This document shows positions 43,843 to 55,031 of a DNA stretch of 64,000 bases, one piece after another. Below the pieces are notes generated by a model. The model was not told the DNA's origin. It saw only the letters and a list, made by a program, of their open reading frames with translations, and did no database searches. The stretch lies in the NCBI RefSeq assembly GCF_013373865.1, contig NC_050472.1, positions 17,143,636 to 17,207,635 of the forward strand. Reading direction: 5' to 3'. Position 1 is the first letter of the stretch. The number at the start of each line of letters is the position of its first letter. Both the position numbers and the translations under genes were made by a program. The stretch is from Monomorium pharaonis. Taxonomy: Eukaryota; Arthropoda; Insecta; Hymenoptera; Formicidae.

Positions 43843-44579
43843 CTAGCCCCTGTCCCATAACCCCAAACAAGCGAACAAAAAAAACTGCACATTGGGGGGA
43901 GGTCCTCTTAAGGGAACCTCGGTATAGCCCGATCTGGGGCCCGGGATCCCCCAGTCAGCCGCCACTCGGGGCCGCACGTTGGGCATCTTTGCAGGGTCAC
44001 CCTCTTTCTTCCGCAGCCGTAACAAAATTCCTCCCGTTGTCCTTTCTCGCATTGGGAGTACCGGTGGGACCCGCCGCAATTCCAGCAGCCCGCCCTGGTA
44101 CACGCGACTGCTGAAGATTCCTCCCTCGCTGGCTCTCGCATCCTCGTCCTGCCGGGATCCCGGATAGACTTCGGGTCTCCCGTCGGGGTCGCCTTCTCGC
44201 CCCTCTGCTCCTCCTTCACTGCCTGCCACCACGAGGCCGGGTCGTCCGCCCCGGTCTGTGTGGCAACATCCCAGCTGCCAGTCTGCTCGATCGGGTAGGG
44301 ACCCGTCTGCGACGCTCGCTCTTCCATCGTCTTTGGTTCGGGAGTGTCGGTTCCGACACTGCGTCGCTCGCGCTGCTCCTCTCGCCACAGTTCGCGGACC
44401 ACCTCCAACACTCGGGTGGCTCGCGGTGCCTCCAGCACTCTTATCTCTACCAGCGCCGCCGCCAAATGAAATTCAACATACCGTCCCTGCATGTTCTTCG
44501 GGACGATGTGCAGGATGTCTGCAGCGGTAATCTTCAGTGTCGAAGGGATCCCACGGACGGACACAAGAAAGAATAACAC
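43843..44579 (-). CDS. Gypsy 3-prime ORF with zinc knuckles
   Basis: A frame of up to 223 aa starts 13 bp after the integrase stop. The N-terminal third is helical (ADILHIVPKNMQGRYVEFHL and VLEVVRELWREEQRERR). A polar linker follows, then CWNCGGSHRYSQC, FCYGCGRKRVTLQRC and CPTCG, a pattern typical of Gag nucleocapsids. The gag upstream lacks knuckles. The first in-frame codon is GTG, so the start is uncertain. It may be a displaced gag end, a genuine third ORF, or a fragment of another element. Confidence 0.6.
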
Positions 44580-44591
44580 AACACAAAAATA

Positions 44592-47400
44592 TCAGTCTAC
44601 CTCGACACAATGATACGGTTTAAGGTCTTTTATGTGGACTTTTCCCGCTCCTGAGTTATCCAAATTTGATAACTCGTATATCACGGGAGATAGGATTTTC
44701 GCAATTGTAAAGGGGCCATGAAATTTCGGTGACAATTTCGCGGCAATATTCTGAGATGCCGAAGAAAGCGTGTGCTGTCGCCGTAATACCAACTCCCCCA
44801 CCCCAAAGGATCTGTCATGTCTCCGCGCGTTGTAATAAGTCGATTGTTTTTGGTAAGCGAGCTCTAGATTTTCGTTAACCCACCCGTGCAGGGCCTGCAG
44901 GTCTTTCATTCGCTTTGACCACTCCCCCGCTTCGCTTTGTTGTACCTCGGTAACATCTTCACAACGACGACGTACCGTACGGGAAGGCTCTAATTCTTGA
45001 CCGCAATTTAAGAAAGCTGGCGACGTTTCTATCGACGAATGATGCGCGGTATTGTATGCGAAGCGAAAATCGCTCAAATGTACGTTCCATTCTCTATGAT
45101 CTCTATCAAAAAATGCGATAATCATCGTCTTCAGAACGCGATTCACTCTCTCCACGGGATTGGCTTGTGGATGATATGGCGGAACGGTAGTGTGCTTTAT
45201 TCCGTAATCGTCGGTAAAAGAACGCAGCGTACGATTAATAAATTCTGTCCCGTTGTCTGTGAGCAGAAATTTCGGCGTTTCCCATCGCGCAATTACGAGA
45301 TCTTCTAATGCCTCCCGTATTAATTTTCCATTTGCTGCTCTTAACGCACGGCATTCTACTAATTTTGTAAATAAATCTTGGATGATTAAAATATATGCGA
45401 AACCTGATTTGCTACGCGGGAGCGGTCTCATAATATCGGCTGCGATAACGGTCTACGGGACTTCTACGACTCGACGACCCATGAGCCCAGCAGGGCTCGC
45501 CTGCTCGACTTTTGTGCGTTGGCACGTGTCGCACTCTCCAACGTAAGACGCGACGTCTCTGAACATGTTAGGCCAGTAGTATGCAACGATCAATCGATGG
45601 TGGGTCTTTTCCACCCCTAAATGGCCTACCTGGGGATCGTCGTGCGCCTCCCGAAGAGCCTTTTCCCGCAATTCCGACGGTAACACTAATTTCAACTCAT
45701 TTAAGTCGTCGACCACGGCAGATGTTGTGGCACGCGGCCGCGAATAATATAATTGTCCGTCCTCTATTTTCCAATCTAGAAACCTATTCGGAGTTTCGGA
45801 TACGTCGCGAACTCGCTCGAGATATCAGCGGTCACGTATGTCGTCGGGAATCTTAACATCGACAACGGCGGTAAAGGGAATCTCGGTGTCACTCTCAAAC
45901 ATCCGGCATAACGCGTCAGGCACATGATGTAAAGCACCTTTTCTATGTACGATCTCATAGTCGTATTCTAAAAGCTCCAGCGCCCAACGAGCTAATCGGC
46001 CTGTCGGATTCTTTAAATTGTGTAACCACCTTAAACTACTGTGGTCCGTTATTACCGTAAATTTATTCCCTTCTACGGTCGGAATTTCTGAATAGCCCAC
46101 ACAACCGCTAAACATTCTTGTTCCGTTACATGATAAAGTCGGAGCGGACGCCAATCGATCGCGGATCTGCGCGAACGCGCGTTTCTGCTCCTCTCCCCAC
46201 TCCCAGCGTTGCGCTTTCTTTAGCAATCGAGTCAGAGGCTCACTTACAGTCGCGAAGTGCGGTATAAATCGACGATACCACGATGACATGCCGAGAAAAC
46301 GTCGTAATTGCTTGAGGTTACGCGGCGCCGGATATTCAAAGATCGAACTTGTGAACGGCAAAATTCACACTTCTCGGGATTTATCGTAAGACCGGCAGCC
46401 GTGATTTTGCCGAGAACGCGCTCTAGCCAATCTAAATGTTCTTCGAACGTGGGCGTAACAATCACGATATCATCTAAATACGCGAACGCATGCGGTTCCA
46501 TGCTCTGGCCCGATCAATTTATCTAAAAGACGCTGGAACGTCGCGGGAGCTTTGGTTAATCCGTACGGCATTCTCGTGAAATGATAAAGTCCTTTCCCGG
46601 GGACGCTGAACGCAGTGATTTCTCGACTATTCTTCGCCAAGGGTATTTGAAAGTACGCCTGGCTCAGATCAATCGTAGAAATGTAACGCGCCGACCTCAA
46701 TTTATCCAATATACCATTCATATTTGGTAATGGATACGCGTCCTTTTTTGAAACGCTGTTAACTTTGTGAAAATCTAGACAAAATCGATATTTTCCGTTT
46801 GGTTTTTGTACCATAACGATTGGATTAGACCACTCACTAAACGACGGCTCGATAAGTCCGGCCGTTAACATTTTATCAACCTCCCCGCGAATCGCTTCCT
46901 GCACTTTAGGTGAAACTAAATAACAACGCTGTTTAATAGGGGCGTTTTGACCAACGTTGATTCTATGCTCCGTAAGAGAAGTGACACCGGGATCGGTAAA
47001 CGCGACAGGTATCTTATTTTCTAGAAACTGTTTCAACCGATTTTCCGGGTCGGGAGTTAGCTCGGACAGTCCACAGCAAACGCAAACGTTACCATTATCG
47101 GTAGAATCAAAGGAACGACGCTCCCAAGGTCGGTTCGAAAAATACCAGCCCCGCGACGCAAAATCCAATCCAATATCAAATGCGCAGAGAAAATCCATCC
47201 CTGCAATGCACGAAACGGCAAGGGCCGGCAATAGGCACACGGTAACCTCACGCTGTAAGTCGTGGAGTAAAAGCGTAAGCGAAACTTCCTCTCTAATTTC
47301 CGTTATTTGTCCGTTCGCGTTGCGAATCCGGAGACCGCGCGCGCCCGCCGTCGGCAACGCTAATTGTCGCACGATTTTAATACCCTCGTCCCCAAAAATC
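44592..47400 (-). pseudogene. Gypsy Pol: protease remnant, RT, RNase H, integrase
   Basis: The protease keeps only its C-terminal part (LALPTAGARGLRIRNANG, SCIAGMDFLCAFDIGLDF); the DTG/DSG active site is missing. RT (about 46900-46400) has YRFCLDFHKVNSVSKKDAY, STIDLSQAYFQIPL, FTRMPYGLTKAPATFQRLL and AYLDDIVIV, with a shift near 46490. The RNase H region (46361-45825) has a frameshift after a PTLSC segment and resumes at FTVITDHSSLRWLHN. The integrase zinc finger (HDDPQVGHLGVEKTHHRL, CDTCQRTK) precedes a TAG near 45455 where Trp is expected. The core has IAADIMRPLP, LTDNGTEF and NPVERVNRVLK, so D,D,E is intact. Chain ends at 44592. Confidence 0.9.
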
Positions 47401-48237
47401 GGGAAACAGAGACCTTTCGGGTGGCGTGGGGTTGCGAAACCGTGAGCGAGACTCGTAGCTCGCCTCCACTCGAATGGCCAGTGTCTCGAAGGTCACGAAG
47501 TCACGGAATTCATCGCGGCGCATGGCCATCTGCAAGTGCGGCTGCATGTTACGATGAGCGTAATTAAGCTGCTCCACGACAGTCCACGGGGGACTCAAAC
47601 GCTCAAAGAAAGATTGTATGCAGGAGAGGTATTCCGCGACCGGCTCCTGTTCCCCTTGCACGCGTCTCAAAATCTCGTCCCGCAACGCGAACTGAAAGTC
47701 CGGGTTACCAAAACGCGCACGCCACGCGGCTACAAACTCTTCCCAAGTTCGCCATCCCGCGCGCCGATTCCTAAACCAATATAGCGCGGGTCCCGTCAGA
47801 AAAGGTGGCAAGCATTTAAATAACTCTGCGTCCTCGATCGGACACATAGTACGACCCTCCTCAATACGATCGAGAAAGACCTCCGCGTCACTGCCGCGCG
47901 ATCCCGAAAACGAGGAATTCCACCTACGCAATGTGTGGTACATATCCATAGCGACATTTCGTTTAGGCGAGTACGGGAGCGAATCACGAGGGCGAGGGAG
48001 CGGAGGGGATGCGACGGGCTCCAGCTCGGCAACGTCATCTTCGTCGAATCGCCCCGGGCTGTCGGGCCGCACGTCCGCGGGTGGCGACAGGTGTAATAAG
48101 GTGGACGTGCCCTCCCCCGCGCTTGTCGAGGCTATCGGCGCCACCGGAATACCAAGCTCGAAGCGCAATAATCTGTCGCGTAAAACGGTAACTTCGCCCT
48201 CGCTCTCCTGACCCCGCTGTGACAACTCCTCCCGCAA
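47377..48237 (-). CDS. Gypsy Gag capsid, lacking nucleocapsid
   Basis: A 286-aa frame with a short coiled coil, a Pro/Ser/Asp linker, and the Gypsy capsid signature (FSGSRGSDAEVFLDRIEE, FLTGPALYWFRNRRAGWRTW, WRARFGNPDFQFALRDEILR, QGEQEPVAEYLSCIQSFFE). It stops soon after ERSLFPDF with no zinc knuckle, directly against the protease remnant in another frame. This implies a deletion that removed the nucleocapsid and protease active site. Confidence 0.85.
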   Translation of the reverse strand: MREELSQRGQESEGEVTVLRDRLLRFELGIPVAPIASTSAGEGTSTLLHLSPPADVRPDSPGRFDEDDVAELEPVASPPLPRPRDSLPYSPKRNVAMDMYHTLRRWNSSFSGSRGSDAEVFLDRIEEGRTMCPIEDAELFKCLPPFLTGPALYWFRNRRAGWRTWEEFVAAWRARFGNPDFQFALRDEILRRVQGEQEPVAEYLSCIQSFFERLSPPWTVVEQLNYAHRNMQPHLQMAMRRDEFRDFVTFETLAIRVEASYESRSRFRNPTPPERSLFPDFWGRGY

Positions 48238-48930
48238 TTGTTCCGCCGTTAACTTGTAAATCGCGTTCGTCCCTCCGACATCTCGAAATTATTATTCAAA
48301 CTTAACAAATATCCCTCAAGGGTATAAGAACACGCGGGCTTGCCGTGGACCCTCCGCCACGACCTTCGCTAATAACGCTAAGCCAAGTGAACGACCACTC
48401 GGGACAACAAACCTTGAATCGACCTGTATTATCGCAAATAAAATTCAAACCGATCGGTATCAGTTAGTAACAGGCGTCCGAATTTTCACGCAAAGTCGGA
48501 CTACGGAGAGGCTCTCAAGGCGACACGCGCGAACGTAAACACGACGCGGAGCACCGAAGTAGAGAGAGATAGCGAGACTCGAACACGCAGCAATCACGCG
48601 GTCAGGCAATCAGCACAGCTCAGACAACGAACCAAATTCCTCAAGTATTTAATAATCGCGGCACCGAAATTACATGAGCCCGAAAATATCAAACGCAAAA
48701 GGGCAAAATCCGCGACACGCACAATTTCACTTTTCTGAAAAAAAATATAGATTAGCACAAATATCCGCTCACCAAAAATCAGAACACACTAAAATATAGC
48801 ACAAAGAAATACACAATGAAATATCACACATAAAGAAAATTCGACATGCACAACGGTATAGATCTCTCGCCCTTCCGAACCCGCCGAAAGTAATAAGCAA
48901 AAGATTTTATTTACTTTATTTTTACAAGGG
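48238..48930. other. Gypsy leader region
   Basis: Non-coding leader between the primer-binding site and gag on the minus strand. No further feature is recognised. Confidence 0.45.
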
Positions 48931-48955
48931 GCCCCACGTCGGGCGCCAAATTTGT
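48931..48955 (-). promoter_or_regulatory. Gypsy primer-binding site and LTR edge
   Basis: The minus strand reads GGTTACA (LTR end) followed by AATTTGGCGCCCGACGTGGG. A TGGCGCCCGA box two to four bases after a CA-ended LTR is a classic tRNA primer-binding site and fixes the element orientation. Confidence 0.75.
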
Positions 48956-49495
48956 AACCGTCGCTCGCGAGCGACGGCCAACTTCGCCTCCGTCCCTGGT
49001 CATCGCCGCTCGTCGCTCCTGCTGTGCTCTGATTGATGTATTGGTGTCTTACAGTGTTTCAATTCCATATTACATCTATTGGTGAATTATCGTTTTATTT
49101 TGATCGCCCAGCATAGCAGCTGCGATCGGGATGGTCGACAACTAAGATATTGAGTTGCACGCGCGGTATTCGTACTATCTTTCTCATTTCTTGCCTATTT
49201 ATTATATGTATCTATCGATTTCGCTTTCGTCGTGCGCGGCGCGTGTCTTCTCATTTACCCGCGCTTCTTCTTTTCTTTTTAGTACAATTATTATACATTA
49301 TTATTTAAATCATACATATATATATATATATTAATTTATCATATATTTTAAATCAAGTAAGCGTCATATCTTTTGCTTATTCTTCCATTACATATTATAT
49401 GCTCATTTTTCTTTGTTTTCGGGCAATCCTTGTAACCTTGTTTTTAATCAATCTCTGTTAGTCAGATATTTATTTATTTTTATTTTTATAAACCG
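48956..49495. other. Gypsy 5-prime LTR, outer extent unresolved, then LINE leader
   Basis: Begins with a GTCGCTCGCGAGCGAC palindrome next to the LTR edge. No second copy exists in the window, so the LTR start cannot be placed. The stretch grades into the AT-rich leader of the next LINE without an evident target duplication. Confidence 0.35.
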
Positions 49496-49691
49496 CTCTT
49501 GCGCGCACATTTACCGAGTTTAGCATCGGCCGGTTATTTTTGTATATATTTGCGTATACATACACATCATCGTCCTTCTCTCTCTCTCTCTCTCACTCTT
49601 TCCTTTCTCTTTTCCTTCCATTTCTTGTCTGCTTCCATACATTGCTACATATTACGTGTTATACACCACATCTTTACACTAAGCATTCGCG

Positions 49692-50620
49692 ATGAGTCAG
49701 CCGAAATGCTCTAAATGCAAGCGTTTTCTTTCACGCTCGGGCAAGTGCACCCGCTGCGTGCGTTCGAGGTCTGTCCTCTCTGCCGTCGCTTCCGTCTCCA
49801 TGACTGCTTCTGGTGGCCTCTCTTCCTCGTTTTCCGACGGATCGGCTGCCCGTGGAGGCGGCCGGGCACGGCTCCGGCTTCGGCGACTCCGAGAACTCCT
49901 GCCCACGGTGGTCCCGCGTCGTGTCCCCCGAGGTCGGGATCGAGAGCGGCCCCTCCGACGTCCACCTTCGCCTCCCTGTCTGCCAGACTTGCTGACTTCG
50001 ACTCACGCCTTGGCCTCCTGGAGCGACTGGAGCTTAAACTGGATGCTCTCGCCGCAAGGCTGACTAGCATTGAGACGGCACTGCAGCGAATCCCTGATGT
50101 CGAGACCCGTATTGAGGGGCTAGCTGCTGATCTTGGATCCTTGGAGGTGCGTTTGGCTGCACTCCGGGAGCGCTGTGACGGTCTGGAGGTGTCCTGCGCT
50201 TCGCGGGTTTCTGTTGCCATGTCGGCCGATCTTTCGAATCAGTTCGAGCGAATGGTGAATGAGAAACGCGACCTTGAGCTGATAATCTTCGGAGTTCCGC
50301 AGCTTCCACTAGAGGAGTGTTCGGCCACTGTCTTGGCCGCTGCTTCTGCCCTTCAAGTATTGCTTTCTCCCTCGGAGATCGTCAGTGCTCGCAGGATTCC
50401 TGGTCTGCGCGATGGCTCCACGCGTCCCATTGTAGTGAGCCTGTCAACTACTGTTCGTCGCAATGAACTTCTAGTTACGGCTCGACGTCGTCGTGACTTT
50501 TCGATTACTGACGTTGTTGGGTCGTGGCCGCTCTCCAGAATAGTCTTCGGCGACCGGCTACCGCGGCCGAGCGTCGTCTTTACTCGGAGGCTTGTCGGGT
50601 TGCGGGACTGCATGGGGTGA
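49692..50620 (+). pseudogene. LINE ORF1, zinc-finger and coiled-coil protein, frameshifted
   Basis: Starts MSQPKCSKCKRFLSRSGKCT, a small Cys-rich finger. After a shift between about 49760 and 49950 the second frame gives a coiled coil (LADFDSRLGLLERLELKLDA through LEVRLAALRERCDGLEV) and an esterase-free RRM-like tail (RDLELIIFGVPQLPLEECSA, ARRIPGLRDGSTRPIVVSLS). Such proteins bind LINE RNA. The first stop in the second frame is at 50620. Confidence 0.7.
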
Positions 50621-50830
50621 GATATGTCTGGATGAGGCAGCACATAATTCCGGATGGCTGAGGGTTACCCAGCGTATCGCTTCACTTCGGAGGAATCTTT
50701 CCTATCCACTATTGGAGTCTCTTTGGCTGCCCCATCTGCGAGCGTCCCGGGTCAGTCGATTTCTGCATCCTCGTCTGCTGCGTGACGGTCGAGTCCGACT
50801 GCGTCCGCACCCCCGCGTTTGTCCGGCCGA

Positions 50831-53666
50831 TTGCTGTGAGTCTCTCATGTTAATGCTCGCTCGTTGGTACCCCATTTTTCGGAGATCAAAGACCTGATCT
50901 CGCTAAACGAGCTCGACGTGCTTGCCATCGGGGAAACTTGGCTGCGGGATCATATCGAGTCGGATCTGATTGGCCTACCGAACTATGCTCTAGTCCGATC
51001 TGATCGGGCCTTCGGCTCTCGCGGCGGTGGAGTGGCGTTATACGTGATCGACTCGCTGTCGTTTTCAGTAATCGATCTGCCTGCATCTCCTCCTGACACA
51101 CGCGTCGATATATTGGCGGTCTCTCTGCGTCTGGGCACAAAGCGCTTGGTCGTCGTTTGCGTGTACCGGCCTCCTTGTTCACCGCGGTCGGATCTCGATT
51201 TTATTGAGACGTGCTTGAGTTGCGTCGCGAGCGTTGTTTGCGATTTCATTTGTATGGGAGATTTTAACGTCAACATGCTTAGCACCTCAGATCATAACAT
51301 CGAGATCCTAAACGATATCATGTCTCACCTCTCTCTCAGGCAGATTATTTCAACTCCCACGCGTATCTTGGGCAACTCATCGACTCTTATTGACCTTGTC
51401 ATGATCTCTCCTGGGATTGATGTGGCGGAGTCGGGAGTGGTGAATGACATTGATATCAGTGATCACCTCGCTGTATATGCGACTTTAAGATGCACGCGGC
51501 CTCGTAAACATTCGCGGGGCATTCTTTCTCGGAACCTTCACGCTATTCAGGCTGATGTCCTTGAGTCTGAGCTGAACATGATCGACTGGTCACCTGTCTT
51601 CGATGCTGCACATGTTGACGTTATGGTTACTCATTTCGCATCATCACTACTTACAGTCTTCGACCGTCTTGCACCTCTGATGTGCAAGCGAGCCTCATGC
51701 CGTCCCTCGCCTTGGCTCAATGGCGGGGTTAAAAAATTTATATCCCTAAAGCGCCGCGCTCTCCACAGATTCAGACAAACTGGTTTCGCGGTTCACTGGG
51801 CTAGTTACAAGCATTTTCGAAATGAGGCTAATTTTGCGATTCGCAGAAAGAAGAAGGTTTTCCTATCTCGCTCACTCTCCGTCTCCTCTCCCCGTCATTT
51901 CTAGCGTAACCTCGCCATCCTTGGCGGCTCGCTCCCCTTCATCCCTCTCCTCTCTTCCTGCGCACCTCCTCAGTCCCTCTCTCTTGAATGACTATTTCAT
52001 CGATTCTTTACCTGTTCCTCCTCACTCACCTGCATTATTAACACGCTCATCCTCCTCTCCTCTTTCCATTCCCGTAAACTTCAGTTCTTTTTCGTCTATC
52101 TCTCCTCGTGAGTTGTACAATATCCTCAAACACATCCGCCTCACATCCTCTGGTCCCTTTGACATCTTTGACAGAATGTTCCTTCTCTGTCTTCCTAACT
52201 GTTTAGATCCACTCCTCCACGTTTTAAACACTGCACTATCTACTTCCATCTTCCCTACCTCCTGGAAACATTCAATTATCCTCCCCATTCCAAAAACTCG
52301 CAACCTGTCCTCGTTTTCGGATTTCCGTCCTATATCCCTCCCTCCTTTCCTCTCCAAGCTGCTAGAACTTATCTGTTACACGCAACTTAGCACGTTCATC
52401 GAAGCATCTGATATCCTTCCTGAGCATCAGTCGGGTTTTCGTCGCATGCATAGCACGACCACGGAGGTACTCCACCTTTCCGACTGCGTCTTGCGTGGTT
52501 TCGATTCTGGTCGTCTTTCGGCCATTGTTGCCCTTGATCTTTCCAAGGCCTTTGACACCATAAACCATGACCTCCTTTTCGCCAAGCTCAGGCTCTATGG
52601 TCTCTCTCCCTCTGCTGTATCTTTGCTTTCCTCTTTTCTTTCCAATCGTTCACAGCAAGTTCTCATTTATAACCCACTTTCCTTATTATCCTCTAATCGT
52701 CATGTAGTGTCTGGCGTTTCCCAAGGTTCTATACTTGGTCCGCTGCTTTTTAACTTATTCGTCTCTGATCTTTTTTCCATCTCTCTTTCCACGCTGCTAT
52801 TTATGTACGCAGATGATGTCATCCTTCTTACCTCATTCCATCCTTTAGATGCCTTATCTACCTCTACTACCTTGAACAAAGATCTCACTATCATTGCCAA
52901 CTGGGTGTCATCAAATGGCCTTTGCTTGAACCCCTCGAAATCCTCCCTCCTGATTGCCGGTTCTCCGGCCCTCTTGTCTCGTTGCCAAGCTTTCGACATC
53001 TTCCTTAACTCTTCACCTATCCCTCACTCTTCCTCCATAAAACTTCTTGGCGTACATTTTGATTCCTCCTGGTCCTTCAAATCTCATATCATTTCTAAAT
53101 GTCGATCCGTTTACTCTCGGCTGCGCCTCCTTTATCCCTTCCGTCACATCCTCTCGACTTCTCAAAAACTTGTCTCCCAGTCCATAATTGTCTCCCTGTT
53201 CGACTATGCCAATCTTGTATACGTACCTGCTCTTACCCAATACTTATCTGAGCGTATTCAATGTGTCCAAAACTCTTGTCTTCGTTTTTCTTATAATATC
53301 CGCAAATTCGATCACCTTACTCCCATCTTTGTTAGCTCAGGTTGGCTTAAAATGCGTCCTCTTTATATTCTCCACCTATGTTGTCTTGTCTTCTCTCTCC
53401 TTCGTACTAATTCACCTCCGTACCTTAGGCGTCTTCTTCAGCTCACTTCCGAACTCCACTCATCCTCCGCGCCTAACACTCGTCACCATTACCTTCTATC
53501 CTACCCCTCTCATCGCTCCTCCAAATTTCGTGCCTCCTTCTCGTACGCCGCAGTGTATTATTATAATCAGCTTCCTTTGTCCATAAAATCTTCCTCCTCC
53601 CTCCTGTCTTTTCGTATGGAGGCTGTCCGTTTCGTTGCATCCCCTCTCTTCTACCTCAATTTTTAA
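50831..53666 (+). pseudogene. LINE ORF2: AP endonuclease and reverse transcriptase, broken
   Basis: APE domain (about 50840-51490) with LDVLAIGETWLRD, VYRPP, MGDFNVNML and IDISDHLAVYAT. A TAG near 51902-51904 and a frame change precede the RT, which is open to 53666: PIPKTRNLSSFSDFRPISL, ALDLSKAFDTINHDLL, GVSQGSILGPLLFNLFVSDL and the active site MYADDVILL. No RNase H follows. The domain order and sequence style place it in the CR1/L2/Jockey group; finer placement needs a tree. Confidence 0.85.
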
Positions 53667-53973
53667 GCTCGCTTTCTACTCAACGTATTGACTACACATG
53701 TAACCTTTACTCAGAGATTCTCGACTGAGACAGACTCCTCTACACACAAACTTACAAATATATACGTATAATGTTGTACGACTTTCTTTGATATTTCTCA
53801 TTATACTTTATTGTCACATATAGCTTCATGCGCTCGACTATCGTTCACTATCGCATAAATGTATCTCTGGGAGGCTTCAAAGCAACATTCTTTGTTGTAG
53901 CCTTTCCTGTTGCTAGTACACTCTCTGTAATTTTCTTTCTCTATTGTATTCTATCTGTTTGTACAAGCAATAA

Positions 53974-53978
53974 AGTCC

Positions 53979-54021
<43 letters not shown>

Positions 54022-54388
54022 GTTATTATTGTTATTATTGTTACTGTTGTTACTGTTGTTACTGTTGTTACTGTTGTTACTGTTGTTACTGTTGTTACTG
54101 TTGTTACTGTTGTTACTGTTGTTACTGTTGTTACTGTTGTTACTGTTGTTACTGTTGTTACTGTTGTTACTGTTGTTACTGTTGTTACTGTTGTTACTGT
54201 TGTTACTGTTGTTACTGTTGTTACTGTTGTTACTGTTGTTACTGTTGTTACTGTTGTTACTGTTGTTACTATTGTTACTGTTGTTACTGTTGTTACTGTT
54301 GTTACTGTTGTTACTGTTGTTACTGTTGTTACTGTTGTTACTGTTGTTATTGTTGTTATTGTTGTTATTGTTGTTATTGTTATTATTG
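53974..54388 (+). repeat. LINE 3-prime simple-sequence tail
   Basis: After GCAATAAAGTCC the sequence becomes (ATT)n, then about 35 copies of a GTTGTTACT-like 9-mer, then (GTTATT)n up to the capsid junction. Such tails are made by the LINE during target-primed insertion and can expand later. The long Leu-rich, Asn-rich and Thr-rich ORFs across it are not genes. Confidence 0.85.
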
Positions 54389-54969
54389 TTATCTTTGCTG
54401 CGAGCTTTGGAGAGTGGACAATGTCTAAGTATGAGTTTTCGCTCCTGGGATCTGTACGAGTACCCTTTGCTGCAGAGTACGACGAAACATTCATGGGCTG
54501 TCAAAACTGCAATTCAGCTCGAGAAACCGCACTTCGTTATCTTTGCACTGCAGACTGGTCGAAAAAATATCATGTCTCAAGATGTTACAATCTTTGACGA
54601 CTGTAATTTGACCAACGTAAAACTTTATCAAACTCTGAATTTTATCCATATGACGATTTGAATTTAGATTTTCATAAATCTAAATATGCAATTCTGCATG
54701 ACATGTATCGACGTTTTGGTAAATCTTATTATAAACATGAGTGTGAAACGCTGCTCAACGTAATCACATTCCTGGAAAAAGGACCTTTTGCGGTCATTGA
54801 CTGTTCGCGACAAAACGAATCCGTCAAGAGTGCTACCGTAGATGTGCTACGCATAGAATTTGATTGCAAAGAGAATGTTTCCGCGAATACTACCACTTAT
54901 TGTCTTATTTTACATGATCGTGTAATTGAATACTATCCGTTGTCCAACATAGTGCGCAAAATCATGTAA
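54389..54969 (+). pseudogene. Probable Polinton major capsid protein, C-terminal half
   Basis: Begins with the second TTATCT and continues LLRALESGQCLSMSFRSWDL, LEKPHFVIFALQTGRKNIMS and, after a one-base shift near 54635, LDFHKSKYAILHDMYRRFGK, GPFAVIDCSRQNESVKSATV and a stop at 54967-54969. It completes the frame interrupted at 24604. I infer continuity from the shared TTATCT, matching codon phase and the gene order of Polintons. Confidence 0.62.
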
Positions 54970-55031
54970 CATTAAACTGATAAAAACTGAGATATTTGAC
55001 GTTAAAATACAGTCTTGAAAAGTCACTCATC

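Larger units (their letters stand above)
43832..48958 (-). mobile_element. Ty3/Gypsy retrotransposon, minus strand, decayed
   Basis: Ordered on the minus strand: LTR end and primer-binding site (48953-48931), leader, gag (48237-47377), pol (47400-44592) and a third ORF with zinc knuckles (44579-43843). Pol has stops, frameshifts and deletions. Only the inner edge of the 5-prime LTR can be defined, and a matching 3-prime LTR was not found. Confidence 0.85.
49496..54388 (+). mobile_element. CR1/Jockey-type LINE with simple-sequence tail
   Basis: ORF1 (49692-50620), ORF2 (about 50831-53666), a 3-prime UTR with AATAAA near 53969, and a 415-bp tail made of TTA and a 9-bp GTTGTTACT-like unit. Its tail joins directly to the right half of the Polinton capsid gene, so this LINE, in plus orientation, is probably what first split that gene. 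The 5-prime end is uncertain because older or nested LTR material lies upstream. Both ORFs have frameshifts or stops. Confidence 0.82.

Noticed and set aside
53828..54661. Poly-Leu ORF and antisense poly-Thr-Val and Asn-Ser ORFs
   Set aside because: They are reading frames through the simple-sequence LINE tail. Only the last part, after 54395, is real capsid sequence.
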